Assembly (NCBI GenBank): GCA_030682795.1
Contig: JAUXNJ010000044.1
Coordinates: forward strand, 1-64,000
Direction of reading: 5' to 3'
DNA from: Sphingobacteriaceae bacterium
Lineage (GTDB): Bacteria; Bacteroidota; Bacteroidia; UBA7662
Length of the DNA stretch: 64,000 nucleotides
Shown: positions 25,708 through 35,836 of the stretch, one piece after another
Layout: every line of letters begins with the position of its first letter
Numbering within the stretch: the first letter of the stretch is position 1
The notes under the pieces: model-generated
What the model was told of the DNA's origin: nothing
What the model saw: only the letters and a program-made list of their open reading frames with translations
Databases searched by the model: none
Translations under genes and position numbers: made by a program

Positions 25708-26670
25708 TTAACCACGTTGAACCAGGTACCAGGTATAAGCGATGTACAGCAATACGAAAAGCAAGCCTTTCCAGCGTCCCACATTGTGCTTTTTGCCGAA
25801 AAACATCACGGCGAATAACAGCAGTGAGCTGGCAATAACGGTGGCAATGTCGAAATTGGTAGCATTATTAAACCTGAGGGGCTTGATGCTCGCGCTCAAT
25901 CCTAAAATCCACAGAATGTTGAAGATATTGGAACCTACCACATTGCCAACGGCAATATCGGTTTCTTTTTTGTAAGCCGCTACGGCCGAGGTAGCGAGCT
26001 CGGGCAGGGAGGTGCCAATGGCTACTACCGTAAGTCCAATCAAAGCCTCACTCACCCCCCAGCTTTGGGCCAGGAGGATGGCGTTGTCTACAAAAAGACG
26101 GCCGCCCCAAGTAAGACCAGCAATACCAACTACGATCAACAGCATCGTCTTTTTCAAAGGCATAGGAACAAAGCCTTCTACCTCAATGGCCACTTCTTTG
26201 CCTGATTTTACGAGGCGGAAGATGTACCACATAAAACCGGCGAAGGCCAGCAATAAGATGATGCCGTCGCCGCGACCAATCATGGCCTGCTCAGCGGTGC
26301 TTTCAAAACCAAAATGAGCCAAAACGCCTAGTAAAACAGCAGCCATAAGGGAGATGGGGATTTCTACCCAAGTGGTGTTGCGCTTCACGCTTAGCGGGAA
26401 AATCATGGCAGAAATGCCTAAAATAAGCAGGATATTGGCGGTATTAGAGCCAAGTACATTGCCCAAGGCGATGTCTGAACTTCCTTTAAAGCTCGAGAGC
26501 AGGCTCACCAGTAATTCAGGCAGCGAGGTGCCAAACGATACGATGGTTAAACCAATTACGATATCAGGAACATTGTATTTTTTAGCCAGACCAGATGCTC
26601 CTTGCACCAACCAATCTGAACCTTTTACCAGCATCACCAGTCCAACTACCAGCAGTAAAATCTGTATCAT
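25708..26670 (-). CDS. Calcium/sodium antiporter (CaCA family, YrbG-like)
   Basis: The 320-residue inner-membrane protein has about ten transmembrane helices and two inverted repeats. Each repeat carries the CaCA signature: GTSLPELLVSLL with GNVLGSNTANIL (about residues 48-85), and GTSLPELATSAV with GNVVGSNIFNIL (about 218-255). The Glu in each GTSLPE and the Asn in GSN are the family's ion-binding residues. It exports calcium in exchange for sodium or potassium. The gene is upstream of and directly adjacent to dxs, so the two are probably co-transcribed. Confidence 0.92.
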   Translation of the reverse strand: MIQILLLVVGLVMLVKGSDWLVQGASGLAKKYNVPDIVIGLTIVSFGTSLPELLVSLLSSFKGSSDIALGNVLGSNTANILLILGISAMIFPLSVKRNTTWVEIPISLMAAVLLGVLAHFGFESTAEQAMIGRGDGIILLLAFAGFMWYIFRLVKSGKEVAIEVEGFVPMPLKKTMLLIVVGIAGLTWGGRLFVDNAILLAQSWGVSEALIGLTVVAIGTSLPELATSAVAAYKKETDIAVGNVVGSNIFNILWILGLSASIKPLRFNNATNFDIATVIASSLLLFAVMFFGKKHNVGRWKGLLFVLLYIAYTWYLVQRG

Positions 26671-26829
26671 CCTAAATATTAGGCTGCAAAAATAAACATT
26701 AATACACAGCGTTGTGGTTTTTGATGGCGAAATCCGTACTTACAAGATCTTGCGCAGGATTTGCATAAATTATTTCTGCCATCCGATAATAGCCCCCTGC
26801 TTCATCCGTTTAAGTAACAAATCGTTTCT

Positions 26830-27048
26830 ATGACCCCAAAATCTACTCACGACCTCCTTTTGCTGCACCTTTTTAACGAACTACCGCCGGTAGACCGCAA
26901 TCAGTTTGAGCATCTGCTCATCAGCGATGCCGATTTGCAGCAGGAATATGCCGACTATGCCGACATGCTGGGTATTTGCAACACACCCATGTTGGAGCCT
27001 TGTTCCACCCGCTTGCAGCAGTTGCTCGATTACGCAGCCAGCGTTTAA
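26830..27048 (+). CDS. Small anti-sigma-like hypothetical protein
   Basis: The 72-residue acidic protein with L-L-L-L-H-L-F-N-E-L-P near the start resembles small Bacteroidota proteins that share the N-terminal helical layout of anti-sigma factors (H-x-x-x-E-L, then a short helix with D-x-x-L-Q-x-E-Y). There is no zinc-binding HxxxCxxC and no membrane segment. No sigma factor gene is adjacent. It stands alone between the divergent antiporter gene and nth. I infer no function. Confidence 0.5.
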   Translation: MTPKSTHDLLLLHLFNELPPVDRNQFEHLLISDADLQQEYADYADMLGICNTPMLEPCSTRLQQLLDYAASV

Positions 27049-27256
27049 ATTTAAAGGCACCACAGCAGTTGGCGTGTTGTTTCACATAACTACCGCTTTT
27101 GGGCATTGCATTTCAGCGCATGGCGTGCGGTAGCAGGGCTTCCTGAGCAGCTCCTACTTTAATCGTTGCAGGTTCCCAAATTACACTTCCTTTTTGCCTT
27201 CAATAGTTTCTAAGGCAGTCAGCATTTCCCTGATTTCTGCGTAATTTCGGGCACTT

Positions 27257-27934
27257 ATGCGCCGCAAAGAACGCTATCAATTTGTGATCGACCATTTCCT
27301 CCGCACCGCACCAGAGGCCGAAACGGAATTGTTTTACAGCAATCCCTATGAGCTGCTCGTGGCGGTGGTGTTGAGCGCGCAATGCACCGACAAACGGGTA
27401 AACCTCACCACGCCGCGCTTTTTTGAGCGTTTTCCCGATGCCAAAACGCTGTCGGAGGCCACGGTCGACGAAGTATTCGGCTACATCCGCAGCATCTCCT
27501 ATCCCAACAACAAAGCCAAACATTTGGTGGGCTTGGGGCAGATGTTGCACCACGACTTCCACGACCAGGTACCCTCGGAGATCAACGAGCTGGTGAAACT
27601 GCCGGGCGTGGGGCGCAAAACCGCCAATGTAATTGCCTCGGTGATCTTCGACAAACCTGCTATGGCCGTGGATACCCATGTGTTTCGGGTATCGGCCCGA
27701 CTCGGACTCACCCTAAAAGCCCGCACCCCGCTTGAAACCGAGAAGCAGCTGGTGAAATACCTGCCCGAAATGCTCATATCCCGCGCCCACCACTGGCTCA
27801 TTTTGCATGGCCGCTATGTGTGCGTGGCCCGAACGCCCAAATGTACCGACTGCGGCTTGCAGGAGGCTTGTGCTTATTACGAAAAACAACAGCGTCGCTT
27901 GGCGCTCAAAGCTAAAAAAGATGCTACAACTTGA
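27257..27934 (+). CDS. nth: Endonuclease III
   Basis: This is a base-excision repair DNA glycosylase/AP lyase that removes oxidised pyrimidines. The 225 residues show the helix-hairpin-helix LPGVGRKTANVI with the catalytic Lys, the catalytic Asp in AVDTHVFRVSARLGL, and the Fe-S cluster motif C-x6-C-x2-C-x5-C (VCVARTPKCTDCGLQEAC). Length and layout are normal. The SDR gene starts 14 bases before its stop, which indicates coupled translation. Confidence 0.95.
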   Translation: MRRKERYQFVIDHFLRTAPEAETELFYSNPYELLVAVVLSAQCTDKRVNLTTPRFFERFPDAKTLSEATVDEVFGYIRSISYPNNKAKHLVGLGQMLHHDFHDQVPSEINELVKLPGVGRKTANVIASVIFDKPAMAVDTHVFRVSARLGLTLKARTPLETEKQLVKYLPEMLISRAHHWLILHGRYVCVARTPKCTDCGLQEACAYYEKQQRRLALKAKKDATT

Positions 27935-28712
27935 TTTAACAGGAAAAACCGCCCTCGTTTGTGGCAGTACCCAGGGCATTGGCAAAGCAGCCGCCGAATT
28001 ATTGGCCAGCATGGGCGCCACCGTGGTGTTGCTGGCCCGCAATCCCGACAAATTGATACAAGTAGCAGGCAGTCTGCCGCGACCCGCCAAGCAAGAACAC
28101 AGCTGGATTGCCGCCGATTTTAGCGACCTGCGCATGCTCGAGCTCGTGCTCCAAAGCTGGGTAGATGTGGGGAATGTGGCGCATATTTTGGTGAACAATA
28201 CGGGCGGACCTCCTGCTGGTCCGATCAACAGCGCCAAAACCCAAGAGTTCACCGCTGCTTTCAACAGTCACCTCCTGGCCAACCACATTCTGGTGCAAAA
28301 ACTGCTGCCCGGCATGCGCAAGGCGGGCTACGGGCGCATCATCAACGTTATTTCTACCTCTGTAAAGCAGCCGCTCAAAGGTTTGGGCGTGAGCAATACC
28401 ATACGCGCAGCGGTGGCCAACTGGGCCAAAACCCTCTCTTTAGAGGTGGCTGCCGACGGCATCACCGTGAACAATGTGCTGCCTGGTGCCACGCGCACGG
28501 TACGTTTAGAAAGCATCATCGAAAACAAAGCCGCCAAAACCGGCCACGAAGTATCGGATGTGGCCGCTGAAATGCTAGCCGAAATTCCCGCAGGCCGCTT
28601 CGGCGAAGCCCATGAAATTGGCTCCGCCATTGCCTTTTTGGCCAGTCCCGCCGCCGCCTACATCAACGGCATCAACTTGCCCGTAGACGGGGGGCGCACC
28701 GGAAACCTTTAA
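27921..28712 (+). CDS. SDR-family oxidoreductase, FabG-like, lacking the usual Tyr-Lys pair
   Basis: The 263-residue Rossmann protein has the nucleotide motif CGSTQGIGKA (about 14-23), the NNTGGP motif (about 91-96) and the C-terminal INLPVDGGRTGNL typical of FabG-like SDRs. At the active site Ser is present in NVISTSV, but the expected YxxxK position reads V-S-N-T-I, so both catalytic Tyr and Lys are replaced. This variant occurs in some FabG-like branches. I chose the ATG at 27921, overlapping nth by 14 bases; an upstream extension in the same frame lies inside nth. It precedes the aldehyde dehydrogenase by 10 bases, so the two may act on one substrate. Confidence 0.85.
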   Translation: MLQLDLTGKTALVCGSTQGIGKAAAELLASMGATVVLLARNPDKLIQVAGSLPRPAKQEHSWIAADFSDLRMLELVLQSWVDVGNVAHILVNNTGGPPAGPINSAKTQEFTAAFNSHLLANHILVQKLLPGMRKAGYGRIINVISTSVKQPLKGLGVSNTIRAAVANWAKTLSLEVAADGITVNNVLPGATRTVRLESIIENKAAKTGHEVSDVAAEMLAEIPAGRFGEAHEIGSAIAFLASPAAAYINGINLPVDGGRTGNL

Positions 28713-28722
28713 CCCACAGGCC

Positions 28723-30165
28723 ATGCTCGAGATACAAAACTACATCAACGGACAGCTGCAGCCGGCTTTGTTGGGGCAAAATCTCCCCAATTACGAGCCC
28801 GCCACTGGCAAAGTATACAGCACTTTGCCCGATTCCGGCTCTATCGACGTGGAAGTGGCCGTGGCTGCCGCCAAAGAAGCCTTTCCTATTTGGTCGGCCA
28901 TGCCTGTGGCCCAGCGCGCAGCCATTCTCAACAAGGTAGCCGAGCTCATGGAGCAGCGGCTGCCGGAGCTCGCCCAGGCCGAGAGTCGCGACCAAGGCAA
29001 GCCAGTAGCCCTGGCTACCCGCATGGACATTCCCAGGGCGGTAGACAATTTCCGCTTTTTTGCCTCAGCCATCCAGCATGCGGCTTCTGAGGCGCACAGC
29101 ACCGACGGCACGGCCATCAATTTTACCTTGCGCCAGCCTTTGGGAGTGGTGGCCTGCATCTCGCCTTGGAATTTGCCGCTCTATTTGTTTACCTGGAAGA
29201 TTGCACCGGCCCTGGCGGCGGGCAATACGGTAGTGGCCAAACCCTCCGAAATAACGCCCATGACGGCTTTTTTGCTGAGTGGACTCTGCATCGAGGCAGG
29301 CATGCCCCCCGGTGTGCTCAATATTTTACACGGTTTGGGCGCCAACATTGGCAATTCGCTCAATACCCATCCCGATGTGCAAGCCATTACCTTCACCGGC
29401 GGCACGCTTACCGGCGCCACCATTGCGCGGCAGGCAGCACCGCTGTTCAAGAAGCTGTCGCTGGAGCTCGGCGGCAAAAACCCCACCATCATCTTTGCCG
29501 ATGCTGACTACGAATTGGCCCTCAGCACTGCAGTGCGTTCGGCTTTCACCAATCAGGGTGAGATTTGCTTGTGTGGCTCCCGCATTTTGATCGAACGAAG
29601 CCTGTACGACCGCTTCCGCGACGATTTTGTGGCACGCGTAGCAGCGCTCAAGGTTGGTGATCCACAGCACGACGAGAACGATTTGGGCGCCATTGCCTCG
29701 GAGCAGCACTTCAACAAGGTGATGTCGTACATTGCCTTGGCGCAGGAAGAAGGCGGCCGCATCCTCACGGGAGGCACGGCTGTGCAGCCCGAAGGCCGTT
29801 GTGCGGAGGGCTGGTTCATTCGTCCTACCGTTATTGAAGGCCTTTCGAACAGCTGTCGCACCAACCAGGAAGAGATTTTTGGTCCGGTAGTTACCCTCAT
29901 TCCCTTCGACACCGAAGCCGAGGCCCTGCACCTGGCCAATGATACCGCTTACGGTTTGGCAGCGGGTTTATGGACCAGTCATGTAGGCCGTGCCCATCGC
30001 CTCAGTGCCAAGCTCAAATTTGGCATTGTGTGGGTAAACTGCTGGTTGCTGCGCGATTTGCGGACGCCTTTTGGCGGGGCAAAAGCTTCTGGTGTGGGCA
30101 GAGAAGGCGGTTGGGAGGCTTTGAAGTTTTTCACCGAGGCCACCAACGTTTGTATTAAATACTAG
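28723..30165 (+). CDS. Aldehyde dehydrogenase (2-aminomuconate/2-hydroxymuconate semialdehyde type)
   Basis: The 480-residue NAD(P)-dependent aldehyde dehydrogenase has SPWNLPLYLF before the cofactor loop, FTGGTLTGATI, the general base Glu in LELGGKNP, the catalytic Cys in NQGEICLCGSR, and EEIFGPVVTLIPF near residue 385. The overall pattern, including NYINGQLQPA at the start and FGGAKASGVGREGG near the end, fits enzymes that oxidise 2-aminomuconate or 2-hydroxymuconate semialdehyde in tryptophan (kynurenine) or aromatic breakdown. No other kynurenine genes are in the window, so the substrate is tentative. Confidence 0.85.
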   Translation: MLEIQNYINGQLQPALLGQNLPNYEPATGKVYSTLPDSGSIDVEVAVAAAKEAFPIWSAMPVAQRAAILNKVAELMEQRLPELAQAESRDQGKPVALATRMDIPRAVDNFRFFASAIQHAASEAHSTDGTAINFTLRQPLGVVACISPWNLPLYLFTWKIAPALAAGNTVVAKPSEITPMTAFLLSGLCIEAGMPPGVLNILHGLGANIGNSLNTHPDVQAITFTGGTLTGATIARQAAPLFKKLSLELGGKNPTIIFADADYELALSTAVRSAFTNQGEICLCGSRILIERSLYDRFRDDFVARVAALKVGDPQHDENDLGAIASEQHFNKVMSYIALAQEEGGRILTGGTAVQPEGRCAEGWFIRPTVIEGLSNSCRTNQEEIFGPVVTLIPFDTEAEALHLANDTAYGLAAGLWTSHVGRAHRLSAKLKFGIVWVNCWLLRDLRTPFGGAKASGVGREGGWEALKFFTEATNVCIKY

Positions 30166-30205
30166 CGTACATAGCTGCACTGGGCGCTCTGCCCGACTTT
30201 CAACC

Positions 30206-30243
30206 GAAAAAAAAATGCCCCGATCTTTCGACCGGGGCATTTC
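30206..30243 (-). terminator. Terminator between the aldehyde dehydrogenase and nrdA genes
   Basis: The stem ATGCCCCG / CGGGGCAT is followed on the minus strand by nine T. It ends the leftward nrdB-nrdA transcript and may also serve the rightward transcript. Confidence 0.8.
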
Positions 30244-30271
30244 AACACATGCTTGTATGTTGAAATTGAGT

Positions 30272-32668
30272 TTAGCTACCGCAAGCTTCGCAAGCATCCG
30301 GATTGTCGAGTGAACAGGCCATCTGCGACAAAGCTTCGTCTTTGCTGATTTCGGCTGCTGCCACCGTAGCCACTGCTACTTTAGGCTCGAGCGCCACATC
30401 CGCTTGCTTTTCAATGGTAAACTTCACCGCGCCTACCGCTGCTTTGGTGCGGAGGTAGTACATGCCCGTTTTGAGGCCAGCCTTCCAGGCGTAGAAGTGC
30501 ATGGAGGTAAGCTTCGCGAAATTTACATCGCTCATAAAGATGTTCATGCTCTGGCTTTGGCAGATGAAAGCACCGCGGTCGGCGGCCATGTCAATCACCG
30601 TTTTTTGCTTGATTTCCCAAGCAGTTTTGTAGATTTCCTTGAGGTCGGCTGGGATCTCAGGGATGTCTTGCACCGAACCGTTGGCCGCTACAATCTTGTT
30701 TTTGAGCTCCATGTTCCACATGCCGGCTTCCACCAAATCGCGGAGCAGGTGCTTGTTCACCACTACGAACTCACCACTCAATACGCGGCGACTGTAAATG
30801 TTGCTGGTGTAAGGCTCAAAGCACTCGTTGTTGCCCAAAATTTGGCTGGTAGAGGCGGTTGGCATCGGCGCCAGCAACAAGCTGTTGCGCACCCCATGTT
30901 TCTTCACCTCGGCTTTCAACGCGCTCCAGTCCCAACGGCTCGAAGGCGTTACGTTCCACATATCGTACTGGAAAATGCCCTTAGATACTGGAGAACCTTT
31001 GTAGCTCTCGTAAGCGCCGTGCTCCTTGGCCAAGTCCTTCGAAGCCGTCATGGCCGCGAAATAAATGGTCTCAAAAATCTCAGCATTCAACTGGCGTGCC
31101 TCGTCTGAATCGAAGGCGTAGCGCAGCATGATGAAGGCATCGGCCAAACCTTGCACCCCAATGCCAATCGGACGGTGGCGCATGTTGGAGTTGCGCGCTT
31201 CAGGCACGGGATAGTAATTGATGTCGATTACCTTGTTGAGGTTTTTGGTAACGATGTAGGTGATGTCGAACAACCGTTGGTGATCGAAGGTTTTGTCGGC
31301 GGTCACAAAGCGAGGCAGAGCAATCGAAGCGAGGTTACAAACCGCCACTTCGTCTTTGCTGGTGTACTCCATGATTTCGGTGCACAGGTTGCTCGAGCGG
31401 ATGGTACCTAGGTTCTGCTGGTTGCTCTTGCGGTTGGCGGCGTCTTTGTACAGGATGTAAGGCGTACCGGTTTCGATTTGCGACTCAAGAATGGCGAACC
31501 ACAAATCTTGCGCTTTGATGGTCTTGCGGGCGCGGTCCTCCTGCTCATAGCGGTGGTAAAGCTGCTCAAACTCCTCTCCCCAGCAGTCGTACAGGCCAGG
31601 GGCTTCGTTCGGACAAAATAAACTCCAGTCGCCATTGGCTTCCACGCGTTTCATAAACAAATCGGGAATCCACATGGCGTAAAAGAGGTCACGTGCCCGC
31701 GATTCTTCTTTACCATGGTTTTTCTTGAGGTCAAGGAAATCGAACACATCGGCATGCCATGGCTCGAGGTAGATGGCGAAAGAGCCTTTGCGCTTGCCAC
31801 CACCCTGGTCAACGTAACGCGCGGTATCGTTAAACACGCGCAACATCGGCACAATGCCGTTGGAGGTGCCGTTGGTGCCCTTGATGTACGAACCAGTGGC
31901 CCGTACGTTGTGGATGCTCAAACCGATACCACCCGCGCTTTGTGAGATTTTGGCAGTTTGCTTGAGGGTATTGTAAATGCCGTCGATGCTGTCGTCTTGC
32001 ATGCTGAGCAAAAAGCAGCTCGACAACTGTGGCTTTGGCGTACCAGCGTTGAAGAGGGTAGGCGTGGCATGGGTAAACCAGCGCTCGCTCATCAATTCGT
32101 AGGTTTGAATGGCCGAAGCAATGTCTTCTTTGTGAATGCCCACCGATACCCGCATGATCATGTGCTGTGGACGCTCCACCACCTTGCCATTAATTTTGAG
32201 CAGGTACGAGCGCTCTAGGGTTTTGAAACCGAAGTAGTCGTACTCAAAATCGCGGCTGTAAATAATGGCGGAGTCAAGCTGCTCGGCATGCCTCTGCACA
32301 ATTTCCATCACATCATCGGCAATCAAAGAGGCATTTTGCCCGGTCACCGGATCAATGTACTCGTACAAATCACGGATGGTTTCGCTGAATAGCTTCTTGG
32401 TTTCTTTGTGCAAGTTCGAAGTAGCAATACGCGCCGCCAAAATGGCATAATCGGGGTGCATGGCCGTCATCGAAGCCGCCGTTTCAGCAGCCAAATCGTC
32501 GAGCTTGGTAGTGGTTACGCCATCGTATAATCCGTTAATCACCTTTTTTGCCACTTCAATGGGGTGTACATACTCAGCATTCAAGCCATAGCATAGCTTC
32601 TCAATGCGAGAGGTGATTTTATCGAATTTAACTGGCTCTCTGCGGCCATCTCTTTTGATTACGTACAT
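30272..32668 (-). CDS. nrdA: Ribonucleoside-diphosphate reductase, alpha subunit (class Ia)
   Basis: This is the catalytic subunit that reduces ribonucleoside diphosphates to deoxy forms. The 798 residues include an N-terminal ATP-cone ([18 protein letters not shown], about 1-90) for allosteric control, the active-site segment [11 protein letters not shown] with the catalytic Asn-Cys-Glu set (about 430), and the C-terminal redox pair in DACEACGS. Length matches the eukaryote-like class Ia group. It lies 57 bases downstream of nrdB on the same strand. An operon of this order is common in Bacteroidota. Confidence 0.97.
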   Translation of the reverse strand: MYVIKRDGRREPVKFDKITSRIEKLCYGLNAEYVHPIEVAKKVINGLYDGVTTTKLDDLAAETAASMTAMHPDYAILAARIATSNLHKETKKLFSETIRDLYEYIDPVTGQNASLIADDVMEIVQRHAEQLDSAIIYSRDFEYDYFGFKTLERSYLLKINGKVVERPQHMIMRVSVGIHKEDIASAIQTYELMSERWFTHATPTLFNAGTPKPQLSSCFLLSMQDDSIDGIYNTLKQTAKISQSAGGIGLSIHNVRATGSYIKGTNGTSNGIVPMLRVFNDTARYVDQGGGKRKGSFAIYLEPWHADVFDFLDLKKNHGKEESRARDLFYAMWIPDLFMKRVEANGDWSLFCPNEAPGLYDCWGEEFEQLYHRYEQEDRARKTIKAQDLWFAILESQIETGTPYILYKDAANRKSNQQNLGTIRSSNLCTEIMEYTSKDEVAVCNLASIALPRFVTADKTFDHQRLFDITYIVTKNLNKVIDINYYPVPEARNSNMRHRPIGIGVQGLADAFIMLRYAFDSDEARQLNAEIFETIYFAAMTASKDLAKEHGAYESYKGSPVSKGIFQYDMWNVTPSSRWDWSALKAEVKKHGVRNSLLLAPMPTASTSQILGNNECFEPYTSNIYSRRVLSGEFVVVNKHLLRDLVEAGMWNMELKNKIVAANGSVQDIPEIPADLKEIYKTAWEIKQKTVIDMAADRGAFICQSQSMNIFMSDVNFAKLTSMHFYAWKAGLKTGMYYLRTKAAVGAVKFTIEKQADVALEPKVAVATVAAAEISKDEALSQMACSLDNPDACEACGS

Positions 32669-32725
32669 ATTGTGCTTAGTTTAGGTGATGGAATTCGGGT
32701 GATGGATGAGGGGTGTGTTTTTAGA

Positions 32726-33697
32726 CTAGAAATCTTCGTCGGTGCTAAACATCTGCTTGTCGCGGTTGGCGCCTACGCCAGCCTTCTTATATTCGCCTAC
32801 GCGCTTTTCGAAGAAGTTGGTTTTGCCTTCCATTGAAATAAGCTCCATGAAGTCGAAAGGATTGGTAGCGTTGTACACCTTCTGTAAATTGAGGGTGCCC
32901 AAGAGGTGGTCGGCCACATACTCAATGTACTGACACATCAATTCGGAGTTCATACCAATCAAACGTACTGGCAAAGAATCGGTTACAAACTCCTTTTCAA
33001 TCTCTACCGCTTCTTTAATAATGGCATAGATGATCTCTGGATCGAGTTTGTGCTCTATGTATTTGGTGTAAAGCAAGCAAGCGAAATCGCGGTGCAGGCC
33101 TTCGTCGCGACTGATCAGCTCATTTGAGAAGGTCAAGCCTGGCATCAAGCCCCGCTTCTTCAACCAGAAAATGCTGCAGAAGCTGCCGCTGAAGAAGATG
33201 CCTTCTACCGCTGCAAAGGCAATCAAACGCTCTAGGAAGTTGCCATTGTCGATCCAACGCAAAGCCCACTCAGCCTTTTTGCTTACGCTAGGCAAATTTT
33301 CCATGGCGTTGAAAAGGAAATCCTTTTCCACTGGGTCTTTGATATAGGTGTCGATGAGCAACGAATAGGTCTCCGAGTGGATGTTCTCCATCATGATCTG
33401 GAAACCATAAAAACAACGTGCTTCCGGATATTGCACCTCGTTGAGGAAGTGTACCGCCAGGTTTTCATTCACAATGCCATCACTGGCTGCAAAAAAGGCT
33501 AAAACATGCTTGATGAAGTGTTTTTCGTCTTTCGTAAGCTTGTTTTCCCAATCACTGATGTCTGCCGATAAATCAATTTCTTCGGCAGTCCAAAAGCTCG
33601 CTTCAGCCTTTTTGTAGAAGTCCCAAATGTCGTTGTGTTTGATCGGAAAAAGGACAAAACGGTCCTTGTTCTCCTGGAGGAGTTGTTCAGTCATCAT
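32726..33697 (-). CDS. nrdB: Ribonucleoside-diphosphate reductase, beta subunit (class Ia)
   Basis: The 323-residue protein supplies the tyrosyl radical to NrdA. The radical Tyr is Y97 in ARCFYGFQ, and iron ligands are visible in the helices around it ([13 protein letters not shown] before it, [12 protein letters not shown] after it, and EGIFFSG and RDEGLHRDF further on). The C-terminal tail ends DEDF, the peptide that docks into the alpha subunit. It is closer to the eukaryotic than to the E. coli type. The promoter should lie in the 367-base region to its right. I saw no convincing paired NrdR boxes there. Confidence 0.97.
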   Translation of the reverse strand: MMTEQLLQENKDRFVLFPIKHNDIWDFYKKAEASFWTAEEIDLSADISDWENKLTKDEKHFIKHVLAFFAASDGIVNENLAVHFLNEVQYPEARCFYGFQIMMENIHSETYSLLIDTYIKDPVEKDFLFNAMENLPSVSKKAEWALRWIDNGNFLERLIAFAAVEGIFFSGSFCSIFWLKKRGLMPGLTFSNELISRDEGLHRDFACLLYTKYIEHKLDPEIIYAIIKEAVEIEKEFVTDSLPVRLIGMNSELMCQYIEYVADHLLGTLNLQKVYNATNPFDFMELISMEGKTNFFEKRVGEYKKAGVGANRDKQMFSTDEDF

Positions 33698-34064
33698 TAT
33701 ATATCTTAAGTTTTTTAGGCGATTGCCGGTGGCCAGTTACCCCGATTTGACTTTGAATCATTGAGCATCAAACGAATAACTCAAATCGTCAGCTGTGTGT
33801 TCGGAGCGGTGTCAGGGGTGACTAGCAACTTTACAAATTTTGCAAACTATCGGTCGCGGTTGTCCACAAAATGTCTCATGTTTTACACACCTTGTTAGTA
33901 TGTTGAAAATGAGCCGATTAAGCCAGAAACGCCGCCACAGTAACCTCAGGCCGCTTTTTATAAACGGCAGGTTTGGCTATATCATCAAAAAGGCCTATTT
34001 TTCGAAATATTCAGTGTGCACTTTTTAGTACAGTGCCCCCGTTTAACGTTTAAATTTTTCCAAA
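33698..34064. other. Divergent intergenic region between nrdB and the CpeT-like gene
   Basis: The 367 bases must carry promoters for both directions. A minus-strand TATATA-rich stretch lies right before nrdB. A 62-codon frame at 33840-34028 has no recognisable features and poor composition, and I do not call it. Confidence 0.4.
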
Positions 34065-34730
34065 ATGAAGAAGCTAGCGCTATTGCTTATTGTGTTTTTT
34101 ACAACCACCCTTGTATTTGCTGGACCGCCTCGTTTTTCCAAAGACCTGCGTACCCTCACTGCCTGGATGCAAGGGGAATATGACAATGGCGCACAGCAAC
34201 GCCGTGATACTTCGGTGGCCTATGCAGAAGCCTATGTAGTTCGCATCTGGGAAAATTTGTATACCGATGCTATTTGGATGTATGAAGAGATTGTTGACAG
34301 AAATAAATTAACCGTGAGTCAGCGTATTTACCGTTTTAGCGACGGTCAAAATGGTATTTTTGAAGCCATGATTTATCAATTAAACGACATGGCTCGCTAT
34401 ACTGGGGAGTATAAAAACAGCAGACCGTTTGATCAACTTGACCCAGAAACCGATCTTACAGGCTTACTCGAATGCACCATCTATTTCCGTAAAAAAGGAG
34501 ATAAAAAATACGCTGGCGCTACCATCGGTAAGGAGTGTGGTTATGGCAAAAAAAATGCACGTTACGTGGTTTCGATTATAGATGTATACCAAGATAAGCT
34601 CGTGCGGGCCGACCGTGGAATGGGTTGGGACGATGAGATTGTATGGGGACCTACCAAAGAGAGCAAAGGGTATGAATTTAAGCGCCAAGTAGCTGAAATA
34701 GCAAAACCAGCACCCAAAAAGAAAAAGTAA
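34065..34730 (+). CDS. CpcT/CpeT-like exported protein
   Basis: The 221-residue protein has a signal peptide (1-20, ending VFA-G). Its body matches the CpcT/CpeT family: LTAWMQGEYDN near the start, Q-R-R-D, R-I-Y-R-F, and a C-terminal W-D-D-E-I-V-W-G-P. In cyanobacteria these proteins attach phycobilin chromophores. Bacteroidota have no phycobiliproteins, so the homologues probably bind or handle some other small molecule. The C-terminus is a run of lysines. It lies 17 bases upstream of the PAP2 gene and is probably co-transcribed. Confidence 0.75.
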   Translation: MKKLALLLIVFFTTTLVFAGPPRFSKDLRTLTAWMQGEYDNGAQQRRDTSVAYAEAYVVRIWENLYTDAIWMYEEIVDRNKLTVSQRIYRFSDGQNGIFEAMIYQLNDMARYTGEYKNSRPFDQLDPETDLTGLLECTIYFRKKGDKKYAGATIGKECGYGKKNARYVVSIIDVYQDKLVRADRGMGWDDEIVWGPTKESKGYEFKRQVAEIAKPAPKKKK

Positions 34731-34747
34731 ATCTCAATTTTGTGTCA

Positions 34748-35413
34748 ATGCAATTGCAAATCAGGCAGTTATTGCGAGAAAACAAAAGTTTTTATACTGC
34801 CTATTTGTTTTTTTTACTCTCCGGCATTACGGCGCTGCTCGTAATGGGTAAGGAATCGTTGTTCTTACAAATGAATCTCTATCACCACCCTTGGGCGGAT
34901 GTAGTGGCACCATGGCTCACCCATTTAGGAGATGGTCTTTTTGCACTGTTTTTTTTGGTTGTTTTCATGCTTTTTAATTACCGGCTTGCCGTTACTGCAT
35001 TGATTTGTTTTGTATCTGTATTGTTCATTACACAGTTTGGAAAATTGGTATTGTTTGAAGATGCCTTACGTCCTTTTGCCTATTTCGAAGCCCAAGGCAT
35101 GACCATTCGTACCATAGAAGGGGTTAAAATACATTCTAACAACAGCTTTCCCTCTGGTCATTCAGCCTCCGTATTTGCCTTATTGAGCTTTTTGGCATTG
35201 AGGTTAACAAAAAAGCAATGGGGACTCCCCTTACTATTGGCCGCAGTATGTATCTCCTACACACGCGTTTATATTGCTCAGCATTTTTATGGAGATGTGT
35301 TGGCTGGTTCGTTCATTGGCATTATTACGGTATTGAGTATCACCGCTGCCTTAGATAACTATTACAGCAAACATCCAGCTGTTTGGCATCAGAAAGGACT
35401 GCTGAATCCATAA
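34748..35413 (+). CDS. PAP2-family membrane phosphatase
   Basis: The ~221-residue inner-membrane protein has five or six transmembrane helices. The PAP2 signature is split as usual: K-x6-R-P (KLVLFEDALRP), PSGHSA with the catalytic His, and S-x-x-R-V-x3-H-F-x-G-D (SYTRVYIAQHFYGD). It probably removes phosphate from lipid phosphates such as undecaprenyl diphosphate or phosphatidate. I chose the ATG at 34748; an in-frame GTG at 34742 is possible. Confidence 0.9.
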   Translation: MQLQIRQLLRENKSFYTAYLFFLLSGITALLVMGKESLFLQMNLYHHPWADVVAPWLTHLGDGLFALFFLVVFMLFNYRLAVTALICFVSVLFITQFGKLVLFEDALRPFAYFEAQGMTIRTIEGVKIHSNNSFPSGHSASVFALLSFLALRLTKKQWGLPLLLAAVCISYTRVYIAQHFYGDVLAGSFIGIITVLSITAALDNYYSKHPAVWHQKGLLNP

Positions 35414-35436
35414 AAAAACCGGCACTGTGCCGGTTT
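35414..35436. terminator. Bidirectional terminator after the PAP2 gene
   Basis: AAACCGGCA-CTG-TGCCGGTTT is a 9-bp stem with a 3-base loop. On the minus strand it is followed by a run of T, so it also ends the transcript of the small T9SS gene. Confidence 0.85.
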
Positions 35437-35458
35437 CCACGAGAGGTTTTGGATGGGT

Positions 35459-35836
35459 TTATTTGAGGATGAGTTTTTTAGAATTTTTACCGTCAGGACT
35501 GTCCACCTCTACAAAATAAATACCCGCTTTTTGTCCACTTAAACTGAAATCGATGCGGTGGCTACCCACGGTATAGCTCTCTTTTTGTTCGCTGATGGAG
35601 CGGCCAATCATGTCGATGACCGTGATTTTTACTGTACCAGCTTTTTGTAAATTTAAGGTCAAGCTCACATCTCCTTGGGTTGGATTGGGGTAAATGTTGA
35701 ACTGAATGCGGGTTTTTTCGGCAATGGGCTGACTTTGTTGTGGTTTTTGGTCGTGTGCCTGAGCGCTGATGAGCATGCCTAATTGCAGGCTGATGATCAG
35801 CAGTAGTAAAATCCGAACGAGTAAAGTTGCTTTCAT
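35459..35836 (-). CDS. Small T9SS type A sorting-domain protein
   Basis: The 125-residue protein has a signal peptide (about 1-26) and a short linker rich in Gln and Lys. Most of the mature length is a complete T9SS type A domain, starting FNIYPNPTQGDVSL near residue 48 and ending with basic KKLILK. There is almost no cargo domain. It may be a truncated relic or a minimal carrier of the sorting signal. Confidence 0.85.
   Translation of the reverse strand: MKATLLVRILLLLIISLQLGMLISAQAHDQKPQQSQPIAEKTRIQFNIYPNPTQGDVSLTLNLQKAGTVKITVIDMIGRSISEQKESYTVGSHRIDFSLSGQKAGIYFVEVDSPDGKNSKKLILK

Noticed and set aside
30404-31108. Plus-strand 234-codon frame
   Set aside because: It is antisense to the conserved nrdA gene and resembles no protein family.
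33698-33800. Search for NrdR boxes upstream of nrdB
   Set aside because: No pair of sequences close to the NrdR consensus at the expected spacing was found.
33840-34028. 62-codon frame upstream of the CpeT-like gene
   Set aside because: No features, and it occupies the region expected to contain divergent promoters.
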